A stretch of DNA of 64,000 nt from assembly GCA_963698265.1 (NCBI GenBank), contig CAVOQC010000005.1, positions 199,759 through 263,758 of the forward strand, written 5' to 3'. The notes under the pieces are model-generated. The model had not been told where the DNA came from. It saw only the letters and a list, made by a program, of their open reading frames with translations, and searched no databases. The DNA comes from FEB-7 sp963698265 (GTDB taxonomy: Bacteria; Pseudomonadota; Gammaproteobacteria; Burkholderiales; Usitatibacteraceae). Positions 59,364-64,000 of the stretch are shown here, in pieces. The position numbers and the translations under genes were made by a program. Numbering within the stretch: position 1 is the first letter of the stretch; every line of letters starts with the position of its first letter.

Positions 59364-60335
59364 TCAGCGATCGAGGGGGCTCACGACGCCGCGCCCGCCG
59401 CGGTTGAGCACGTGCGTGTAGATCATGGTGGTGCTCACATCCTTGTGGCCGAGGAGCTCCTGCACCGTCCGGATGTCGTAGCCGGCCTCCATGAGGTGGG
59501 TGGCGAAGGAGTGGCGAAACGTGTGCGTCGAGACGGGCTTCACGATGCCGGCCTCGTGCACCGCCCGCTTGATCGCCCGCTGCAGGGTCTGCCCGAAGGC
59601 GTGGTGACGGCGCCGTATGCGGGAACGCGGATCGATGGAAAGGGACCGCTGCGGAAAGACCCACTGCCAGGCCCAGAGACGGCCGGCGTTCGGGTACTTG
59701 CGTGAAAGCGCCCCCGGCAACTCGACACCGGGCACACCGGAAGCGCGATCGCGATCGAAGAGCGCGCGAACGCGGACCAGGTGCTCCTGAAGCGGCCCGG
59801 CGAGCGCGGCCGGGAGCATCGTGACGCGGTCCTTCCCGCCCTTGCCCTCCCGGATCAGAATCTCGCGCCGCTCGAGTTCGAGATCCTTCACGCGCAACCG
59901 GAGGCACTCCATGAGCCGCATGCCGGTGCCGTAGAGCAGCCGCGCCATCAGGGCGTGCGTGCCCGTCATCAGCTCGAGCACGCTCCGGGCCTCCGCCGCC
60001 GTGAGCACCGAGGGAAGGCGGCGGCGACGCTTGGCCCGAGGGATGTTCTCCAGCCACGCGAGCTCGACCCCCAGCACTTCCTTGTAGAGGAAGAGGATCG
60101 CGGCCAGCGCCTGGTTCTGCGTGGAAGCCGAGACGTTGCCGACGGTGGCGAGCGAGCCGAGGAAGGCGGTCACCTGCGCCTCCCCGAGCTCGCGGGGATG
60201 GCGCATGCCGTGGTGGCGGATGTAGCGGCGCGCCCACTGCACGTAGGCGCGCTCTGTCCTCAGGCTGTAGTGGAGGAGCCGGATGCGTTCGCGCAACGCA
60301 TCAAGGAGGCGGGGGGGAGGAGGGGTGCTTACCAT
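59364..60335 (-). CDS. intI: Integron integrase IntI
   Basis: A 323-aa tyrosine recombinase. Starting at ATG 60335 gives MVSTPPPPRLLDALRERIR, aligned with class 1 IntI; a TTG at 60380 would add 15 residues. The catalytic set is complete: Arg140 (GTGMRLME), Lys about 165 (GKGGKDR), His271 and Arg274 (THTFRHSFATH), His297 (LLGHKDVS) and nucleophile Tyr306 (MIYTHVLN). The integron-specific insert is present (ALSRKYPNAGRLWAWQWVFP, about 209-228), which separates IntI from XerC/D. It recombines attC with attI. Not one of the clinical classes by eye, but clearly related. Confidence 0.97.
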   Translation of the reverse strand: MVSTPPPPRLLDALRERIRLLHYSLRTERAYVQWARRYIRHHGMRHPRELGEAQVTAFLGSLATVGNVSASTQNQALAAILFLYKEVLGVELAWLENIPRAKRRRRLPSVLTAAEARSVLELMTGTHALMARLLYGTGMRLMECLRLRVKDLELERREILIREGKGGKDRVTMLPAALAGPLQEHLVRVRALFDRDRASGVPGVELPGALSRKYPNAGRLWAWQWVFPQRSLSIDPRSRIRRRHHAFGQTLQRAIKRAVHEAGIVKPVSTHTFRHSFATHLMEAGYDIRTVQELLGHKDVSTTMIYTHVLNRGGRGVVSPLDR

Positions 60336-60390
60336 CGATCGCTTACCGGACAGTTGCCCGGACGATTCAACGGGGTTCAAAGACTTGCCG

Positions 60391-60419
60391 TTGACCGCGA
60401 TTTGTCCCAGGAACAGAAT
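60391..60419 (+). promoter_or_regulatory. Candidate cassette promoter Pc
   Basis: TTGACC (60391-60396) and CAGAAT (60414-60419) are 17 bases apart, between intI and the first cassette border and directed into the array. Five of six and four of six matches to sigma-70 consensus suggest moderate strength. Transcription would start about ten bases before the attI cut. Confidence 0.55.
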
Positions 60420-60429
60420 GCGCGCATTA

Positions 60430-60450
60430 CCGGACGTTAGCGCCGCTAAT
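60430..60450 (+). other. attI-like recombination site (cut 60436^60437)
   Basis: The motif CGTTAG at 60435-60440 is the only GTTAG between intI and the first attC and matches the border of every cassette. It is followed by GCTAAT so that TTAGCG-C-CGCTAA (60437-60449) is palindromic. IntI would insert new cassettes here. Upstream direct repeats typical of attI1 are not evident. Confidence 0.65.
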
Positions 60451-60590
60451 GTCTGTCAACCCAATAGGAAGTAGGTTCCTGGAACATTGTGCGGCTTTTG
60501 GCAGCTCACGCTAACAACGCGTTCGAGCGGGCCGTGAAACATGGTGGCCGCTCTCGCGCGAAGCGTCGGTGCGGCCGCTCAACTGGGTCG
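60437..60590 (+). other. Cassette 1: 154 bases, no gene
   Basis: From the attI cut to the first attC cut. Only 73 bases precede the attC, with stops in all frames and no start plus ribosome site. A small hairpin AGGAA-GTAGG-TTCCT lies at 60466-60480. ORF-less cassettes are known to carry promoters or small RNAs; nothing here proves either. Confidence 0.7.
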
Positions 60591-60596
60591 TTAGCC
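60510..60596 (+). other. attC site 1
   Basis: R'' GCTAAC (60510-60515), L'' ACGCGTTCGAGCGG, L' CCGCTCAACTGGGTC and R' GTTAGC (60590-60595). The inner part contains GGCCGCTCTCGCGCG and GCGGCC able to extend the stem. Confidence 0.9.
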
Positions 60597-60648
60597 GGCA
60601 CTAGCGTCGCTAACCCATCTCAATCACCCACCAGAGCTTGAAGACTCC

Positions 60649-61239
60649 ATGAAAACACTCATAACAGAATTCATCAGCCTCGACGGTGTCGTACAAGCAC
60701 CAGGGGGGGCAGACGAAGACACCGACGGAGGCTTCAGTCACGGCGGGTGGTCGATGAAGTATTTCGACCCGGAAGTGATGGGCGGCATGTATGCCGAACT
60801 TGCTGCACAGAGCGATGCGCTTTTGCAAGGGCGCCGTACCTATCAAGTTTCGGCCGCTGCATGGCCGAGCCGCTCAGGAGATCCATTTAGCGATTGGATC
60901 AATCGCGTCCCGAAATATGTGGTGTCTGATTCCCTCGCGGAGAAAGATGCGACGTGGAATCCAACCACGATCATTCGTGGCGCCGACTTCCTGAATACTG
61001 TGTCCGAGCTACGCGCACGCCCGGGCGGCTACATCTACGTTTATGGCAGCGCGACGATGGTCAGATCGTTGCTCGCCGCAGACCTCGTCGATGAGTTGCT
61101 GCTCACGATCGAGCCGATCATTCTTGGCGGGGGTAAAACGATTTACGCCGACAATGGGAAGGTGACCCCCTTTACGCTGAAGTCGACCGTAAAAGCCAGC
61201 ACAGGCGCGCAAGTCTGCCGATATGTTCGTGCTCAGTAG
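60649..61239 (+). CDS. RibD C-terminal/dihydrofolate reductase-like protein (cassette 2)
   Basis: A 196-aa cytoplasmic protein with the RibD-C fold: TEFISLDGVVQAPGG at the N-terminus, LLQGRRTYQ, PKYVVSDSLAEKD, YIYVYGSATMVRSLLAADLVDELLLTIEPIILGGGKTIY. Members are NADPH reductases of unknown substrate; related cassette proteins are sometimes labelled dihydrofolate reductase, but trimethoprim resistance cannot be inferred since the true DHFR motifs are not complete. The gene starts 58 bases into the cassette. Codon use is less GC-rich than the host genes. Confidence 0.9.
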   Translation: MKTLITEFISLDGVVQAPGGADEDTDGGFSHGGWSMKYFDPEVMGGMYAELAAQSDALLQGRRTYQVSAAAWPSRSGDPFSDWINRVPKYVVSDSLAEKDATWNPTTIIRGADFLNTVSELRARPGGYIYVYGSATMVRSLLAADLVDELLLTIEPIILGGGKTIYADNGKVTPFTLKSTVKASTGAQVCRYVRAQ

Positions 61240-61254
61240 CTTGCTCATGTGCCG

Positions 61255-61313
61255 GCTAACAACCGGTTGCAGCGGACGGCGCTATCGCGCCGCCGCTGAA
61301 CCGAAGCGTTAGA
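61255..61313 (+). other. attC site 2 (divergent type)
   Basis: Only 59 bases: GCTAACAACCGGTTGCAGCGG, short loop with GGCG/CGCC arms, then CCGCTGAACCGAAGCGTTAGA. Arm sequences differ from all other attC sites in the array, pointing to a separate origin for cassette 2. Confidence 0.9.
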
Positions 61314-61335
61314 GGTCGCGCAGGGCAAGCGATGT

Positions 61336-61353
61336 GCCATACTGTAGTATGGC
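61336..61353 (+). promoter_or_regulatory. Palindromic operator candidate before brnT
   Basis: Perfect seven-base arms GCCATAC and GTATGGC with TGTA between, 30 bases before the brnT start. A further GCCATA (61359-61364... on the right) pairs with TATGGC. BrnA-type antitoxins repress their own promoter by binding such repeats, so this is the probable site of autoregulation. Confidence 0.55.
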
Positions 61354-61383
61354 GGCATAGCCATATACCTGCTATCCTGACGT

Positions 61384-61674
61384 ATGGCTATGACGCCCTT
61401 TGAATGGGACTCTGCGAAGGACGTTGAGAATCAACGGAAGCACGGAGTGTCATTCGCGGAGGCGCAGTTTGCGTTTGCCGACGTCTTGCGTGTCATTGCC
61501 GAGGACCTAGGTCACAGCGCGAAGGAGGGGCGGTACTTCTGCTTCGGGCGCGTCGATCGAGGAGTGTTGACAGTCCGCTTCACATACCGGGGCGGAGTCA
61601 TTCGGATCTTTGGCGCCGGGTTCTGGCGCAAAGGGAAAGACATCTATGACCGCGAAAACAAAGTACACGAGTGA
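61384..61674 (+). CDS. brnT: BrnT family toxin (cassette 3)
   Basis: A 96-aa protein of the BrnT ribonuclease toxin family: FEWDSAKDVENQRKHGVSFAEA at the N-terminus, FGRVDRGVLTVRFTYRGGVIRI and the C-terminal Arg/Lys region (GAGFWRKGKDIYD). BrnT folds like RelE and cleaves RNA. The toxin comes first and overlaps the antitoxin by 29 bases, the order usual for brnTA. ATG 61384 or 61390 could be the start. Confidence 0.9.
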   Translation: MAMTPFEWDSAKDVENQRKHGVSFAEAQFAFADVLRVIAEDLGHSAKEGRYFCFGRVDRGVLTVRFTYRGGVIRIFGAGFWRKGKDIYDRENKVHE

Positions 61675-61942
61675 ACCCATCGGAGAGGTTCGCGTAGTGC
61701 GCGACTTCCTGCCCGCTCCTGACCAGCTCGCTTTCCGAGACGAGGGCGTGAAGGTCACCATTGCGCTGAGCCGCCGAAGCGTCGAGTTCTTCAAGTCGCA
61801 TGCCGCGAAGAACCAGACCCAGTACCAACGAATGATCAGGCAACTACTCGATGCGTATGTGGATGCACATGCGCGACCTCTAACAACGCGTTCGAGCGGA
61901 CCGGGAAAGGTCGTGGGCCGCACTGGAACGCCCAAGAAATGA
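61646..61942 (+). CDS. brnA: BrnA family antitoxin (cassette 3), C-terminus encoded by attC
   Basis: A 98-aa antitoxin: N-terminal toxin-binding part (TSEPIGEVRVVRDFLPAPDQL) and a ribbon-helix-helix-like DNA-binding part (VKVTIALSRRSVEFFKSHAAKNQTQYQRMIRQLLDAYV in two pieces). ATG 61646 is used; the open frame from 61610 is brnT overlap. The last 20 or so residues (RPLTTRSSGPGKVVGRTGTPKK) are read from attC 3, so recombination at that site would not alter them, but the DNA that codes them must also fold for IntI. Confidence 0.85.
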   Translation: MTAKTKYTSEPIGEVRVVRDFLPAPDQLAFRDEGVKVTIALSRRSVEFFKSHAAKNQTQYQRMIRQLLDAYVDAHARPLTTRSSGPGKVVGRTGTPKK

Positions 61943-61997
61943 TGCGCCCCAGTGCGGCAAGAGAATCGTGCCTGGCCGCTCAACTGAATCGTTAGGG
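61878..61997 (+). other. attC site 3
   Basis: R'' CTCTAAC (61878-61884), L'' ACGCGTTCGAGCGG, long inner arms (GGGCCGCACTGG and CCAGTGCGG-type pairing), L' CCGCTCAACTGAATC and R' GTTAGG at 61991. About 120 bases, the longest of the array. The brnA stop lies inside. Confidence 0.9.
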
Positions 61998-62097
61998 TCA
62001 CACGTGCGCAACAGGCGTTCGAAGCACGGTCGTGAAACGACGTGGCTCGCGGATCTGGCCGCGGAACGGCATCGCTGCCCGGCGCTCAACTCGATCG
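61992..62097 (+). other. Cassette 4: 106 bases, essentially only an attC site
   Basis: Between cuts at 61991 and 62097 there is only an attC-like sequence: degenerate R'' GCGCAAC (62006-62012), GGCGTTCGAAGC, inner CGTGGCTCGCGG and CCGCGGAACGG, then GGCGCTCAACTCGATC and R' GTTAGC. No gene fits. It may be a degenerate unit no longer mobile because the left core site has decayed. Confidence 0.8.
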
Positions 62098-62108
62098 TTA
62101 GCTGTCAT

Positions 62109-62567
62109 ATGAGCGCCGTCGTACTAGTGCCAATGTCGAAGACAGAGAACGACTCGAATGTCGCGTTTGCCCTAAAGAAGGACGCTCTTGGCCCACACAT
62201 TGCCGCAAAGTGGGGGTGGGATGAGCCATATCAACGTGAAGTTCATGCAGATCGATGGGCCTCAAAGCGATTCTTTCGAATTATGAAGGGCAATCTCACA
62301 GTCGGAACCATCGCGATTGACGAGGCGGCGGACCACGTTCGAGTTGGAGAGTTCTATTTAGCGCCAGCGCATCAGAACCAAGGCATAGGCGCCGAGGTGA
62401 TGCGGCCAGTTCTTGATAGCGCGGCCAGCCGAAATCTACCGGTGCGCCTGGAATGCCTAAAGTGGAACCCAGCCCTTACTTTTTACATGCGCCACGGCTT
62501 CGTAGTCACCGGCGAGAGTGATATTCACTACTTCATGGAAAAGGTCCCGAAAGGCTATGACAGCTAA
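62109..62567 (+). CDS. GNAT family N-acetyltransferase (cassette 5)
   Basis: A 152-aa acetyltransferase. Acetyl-CoA motif A is YLAPAHQNQGIGAEVM; motif B LECLKWNPALTFYMRHGFVV is typical. ATG 62109 sits 12 bases inside the cassette; ATG 62133 is an alternative. The stop TAA lies within the attC core GCTAAC. Substrate unknown; GNATs are among the commonest integron cargo. Confidence 0.92.
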   Translation: MSAVVLVPMSKTENDSNVAFALKKDALGPHIAAKWGWDEPYQREVHADRWASKRFFRIMKGNLTVGTIAIDEAADHVRVGEFYLAPAHQNQGIGAEVMRPVLDSAASRNLPVRLECLKWNPALTFYMRHGFVVTGESDIHYFMEKVPKGYDS

Positions 62568-62657
62568 CACAGCGTTCGAGCGGGCCGTGGAAAAATGTGG
62601 GCTGCGTCTGGCCGCAGCATTGGCATCGTGGCCGGCCGCTCAACTAGGTCGTTAGAG
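62562..62657 (+). other. attC site 5
   Basis: R'' GCTAAC (62563-62568), CAGCGTTCGAGCGG, inner GGGCTGCGTCTGGCCGCAGC, then CCGCTCAACTAGGTC and R' GTTAGA cut at 62651. Confidence 0.9.
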
Positions 62658-63112
62658 CATCACAAGGAGGCGCAACGTGAGCACTGAGAGAACTGGAACA
62701 AGACATTTGACAACGGCGAGCGCCAGTGCGCACCTATCGTAGCAAAGAGAGGGCTGGCAGCTCTGTGGCTTGCGATTTCAGTCGTTCGAGACGGACGCAT
62801 ACGGGACTACGTTGTCGCTCAGTCGGCCGACGGCGCCAACTCGCTGCCGACAAATCATGGGCATCGGGTTGCGCAATCGCAGCGTTCGGAAGCGCACGTT
62901 CAAGGCAGGGCGCATCTGAAAGACGGTCGAAGAGCGCCGTCGATACGACCAGCAGGACGCGATCATCAAACGAGCGGGAGCACACTAGTCAGATCAAAGA
63001 CGAAAAGGACTTGCGAGGAGATGCCTAACACCGCGTTCGAGCGGGCCGTGGGCCATCGTGGGCCGCGTCTCGCGCGGCAAGGCGGTCGGTGTGCGGCCGC
63101 TCAACTAGGTCG
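62652..63112 (+). other. Cassette 6: 461 bases, no intact gene; possible decayed coding sequence
   Basis: AAGGAGG (62664-62670) stands six bases before GTG 62677, an ideal start, but that frame stops after 21 codons. From 62688 a neighbouring frame is open for over 140 codons into the attC, with protein-like content (GLAALWLAISVVRDGR) but no start of its own. A third frame from 62726 ends exactly in the attC core and has a plausible tail (SQIKDEKDLRGDA). One or two frameshifts in a former gene would explain this; I give no function. Confidence 0.55.
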
Positions 63113-63118
63113 TTAGAC
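63023..63118 (+). other. attC site 6
   Basis: R'' GCCTAAC (63023-63029), ACCGCGTTCGAGCGG, inner GGGCCGCGTCTCGCGCGGCA, then CCGCTCAACTAGGTC and R' GTTAGA cut at 63112. Confidence 0.9.
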
Positions 63119-63121
63119 GTC

Positions 63122-63418
63122 ATGCCAACCACATCGCGAGTTCCAACCGTTGACGAATTATTTGCATTTGCTCGCTCGGTCGAAGGTGAGCCTCTCGAAA
63201 CGCTGCACCGGACCAGGCCATTCACGGTATCGGTCGACGGCGCCAAACTGCACATCACGCCTGGAAGCCGCAAGCGCCGTGGCACCACTCGCGTTCGAGT
63301 CGCAGCGGTGTTGGAAAAATTGGGAAAGACCGGGACATTCCAGCCAGTCCAATACCAGCACCTGACGTACAACGCATCCTATGTACTGGCGCTTGTGAAG
63401 CTATGGCAGGGAGCATGA
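63122..63418 (+). CDS. Uncharacterised cassette protein (cassette 7)
   Basis: A 98-aa protein I do not recognise. ATG 63122 is nine bases inside the cassette; TGA ends right before the attC. The first part is acidic and helical (VDELFAFARSVEGEPLETLH), then a basic segment (TPGSRKRRGTTRVRVAAVLEKLG) and an aromatic end (FQPVQYQHLTYNASYVLALVKLW). The pattern suggests a small compact, possibly nucleic-acid-binding, domain. The longer open frame from 63089 runs back into attC 6 and is not used. Confidence 0.8.
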   Translation: MPTTSRVPTVDELFAFARSVEGEPLETLHRTRPFTVSVDGAKLHITPGSRKRRGTTRVRVAAVLEKLGKTGTFQPVQYQHLTYNASYVLALVKLWQGA

Positions 63419-63419
63419 C

Positions 63420-63515
63420 GTCTAACAACGCGTTCGAGCTGTCCGTGAAACAACGTGGGCCGCGTCTGGCCGCGGCACGGTCATCGTGGACGGCCGCTCA
63501 ACTCGATCGTTAGGT
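63420..63515 (+). other. attC site 7
   Basis: R'' GTCTAAC (63420-63426), AACGCGTTCGAGCTG, inner GGGCCGCGTCTGGCCGCGGCA, then CCGCTCAACTCGATC and R' GTTAGG cut at 63509. Confidence 0.9.
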
Positions 63516-63518
63516 CTC

Positions 63519-63947
63519 ATGTTCCGAGTGCGACCATTCGCGGAAAAGGACCGATTGGCTCTGGAGGCCATCTATCGCGACAGCCGCGCCGAAGCCACTT
63601 GGCTGCCATCCGCGGTAAGGGAAGCGTCAGACTTTGCGCGAGACACCAAGGGCGAGGCGGTACATGTTGCTGTCGGAAACGACGATGAACCAATGGGTTT
63701 TGTTTCCGTTTGGGAGCCGGACGCTTTCATTCACCACCTCTATGTCCGCAATGGATCACGGCAAAGGGGCATTGGGAAGGTGCTGCTCAATGCACTTCGC
63801 ACAAAGATGCCCATGCCGTGGAGGTTGAAGTGCCTGCGCGCAAATGACGGAGCGCTTTCCTTCTACTTCAGCCAAGGCTGGAGGGAAGTGTCATCAGGCG
63901 TTGGTGAAGACGGACCGTTCGCAGAACTGGAGAAGCATGAGACCTAA
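63519..63947 (+). CDS. GNAT family N-acetyltransferase (cassette 8)
   Basis: A 142-aa acetyltransferase with RPFAEKDRLALEAIYRDSR at the N-terminus, acetyl-CoA site YVRNGSRQRGIGKVLLNAL and LKCLRANDGALSFYFSQGW near the end. ATG 63519 is nine bases inside the cassette; TAA lies in the attC core. It is not close to the cassette 5 GNAT by eye. The C-terminal FYFSQGWREV pattern is that of small-molecule acetyltransferases. Confidence 0.92.
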   Translation: MFRVRPFAEKDRLALEAIYRDSRAEATWLPSAVREASDFARDTKGEAVHVAVGNDDEPMGFVSVWEPDAFIHHLYVRNGSRQRGIGKVLLNALRTKMPMPWRLKCLRANDGALSFYFSQGWREVSSGVGEDGPFAELEKHET

Positions 63948-64000
63948 CATCGCGTTCGAGCGGGCGGTGGATCAACGCGGGCCGCGTCTCGCGCGGCCAT
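63942..64000 (+). other. attC site 8 (cut by window end)
   Basis: R'' ACCTAAC (63942-63948), ATCGCGTTCGAGCGG and inner GGGCCGCGTCTCGCGCGGCCA match attC 6 closely; the right half lies beyond the window, so the array continues. Confidence 0.85.

Larger units (their letters stand above)
59364..64000 (+). mobile_element. Integron: intI, attI and an array of at least eight gene cassettes (continues beyond window)
   Basis: The integrase gene is transcribed leftwards and the cassettes are read rightwards. Cassette ends, cut between G and TTAG, are at 60436, 60590, 61308, 61991, 62097, 62651, 63112 and 63509; the eighth is cut by the window end. attC sites of most cassettes share TAACA-N-CGCGTTCGAGC at the left and CCGCTCAACT-N-GGTCGTTAG-like ends, the homogeneity expected of a resident chromosomal array. 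Coding density and base composition change visibly from the host part: cassette genes are less GC-rich. Confidence 0.95.

Noticed and set aside
59364..60380. IntI starting at TTG 60380
   Set aside because: ATG 60335 aligns with the N-terminus of class 1 IntI and the extra 15 residues have no counterpart.
60336..60440. LexA (SOS) box in front of intI
   Set aside because: The nearest match, CTGT-TCCTGGG-ACAA on the minus strand, has wrong spacing and lacks the second ACAG.
60649..61239. Cassette 2 protein as a trimethoprim-resistance DHFR
   Set aside because: Motifs fit the RibD C-terminal family rather than DfrA or DfrB; no basis for resistance.
61968..62108. Upstream extension of the cassette 5 GNAT frame through cassette 4
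   Set aside because: It would translate an attC site and cassette border; the GNAT fold begins at 62109 or 62133.
62726..63028. 100-codon open frame in cassette 6 as a real gene
   Set aside because: Ser/Arg-rich content without pattern and no ribosome site; kept only as part of a possible decayed gene.

Overview
The window looks like chromosome from a GC-rich betaproteobacterium. This is inferred from uniformly high GC, the purD-hemF junction, a Liv transporter, prfC, the SHP/DHC/cytochrome b operon and gene-dense overlapping operons; the genus cannot be fixed from sequence alone. About 59 kb is ordinary core and signalling genome. The last 4.6 kb is an integron: a tyrosine integrase followed by an array of gene cassettes that runs off the right edge.

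Layout. 1-5.1 kb: end of purD, hemF, a membrane protein, a DEAD-box RNA helicase with a long leader, DUF1330 and EcsC proteins. 5.1-8.8 kb: a Ser/Thr kinase fused to two receiver domains, next to a histidine kinase. 8.9-13.9 kb: livF-livG-livM-livH and a lipoprotein binding protein, with a terminator between binding protein and permease. 14-25.8 kb: cytochrome c, DUF255 thioredoxin-fold protein, a DNA alkylation repair operon (Ada/AlkA fusion, ogt, EamA exporter), TfoX-like, OsmC, MFS, aldo/keto reductase, FAH-family hydrolase, ilvD. 25.9-30.7 kb: lgt, PanE-like reductase, a DUF2946-like protein with an OprC-type copper receptor, tRNA-Ala(CGC).

30.7-44.2 kb is rich in c-di-GMP and sensory genes: a membrane diguanylate cyclase, a protein with two predicted MshEN (c-di-GMP-binding) domains, an SQR-like flavoprotein fused to CBS domains, an HD-GYP regulator, two sensor proteins, a receiver lacking its phosphorylation site, and a deleted remnant of an ABC binding-protein gene. 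44.4-54.4 kb: prfC; a leftward operon shp-dhc-cytochrome b-response regulator-histidine kinase with a CTTAAC-N5-CTTAAC direct repeat upstream that fits a QseB/PmrA-type box; and a giant PASx8-GGDEF-EAL protein. 54.5-59.4 kb: SAF-domain oxidoreductase, cystathionine beta-lyase, fructosamine kinase, SGNH hydrolase, methyltransferase.

59.4-64 kb: intI (leftward), a candidate Pc promoter facing the array, an attI-like junction, and eight cassettes bounded by attC sites that all end in GTTAG. Cargo: an ORF-less cassette, a RibD-C/dihydrofolate reductase-like protein, a BrnT/BrnA toxin-antitoxin pair whose antitoxin reads into its own attC, a 106-base cassette that is almost only attC, a GNAT acetyltransferase, a cassette with no intact gene, an unknown 98-aa protein and a second GNAT. 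Near-identical attC sites suggest a resident chromosomal array; the second cassette has a divergent attC and looks like an outsider.

A family of intergenic palindromes built on GGGGACGCTCCCC is scattered at about 3.9, 5.1, 46.1 and 49.9 kb.
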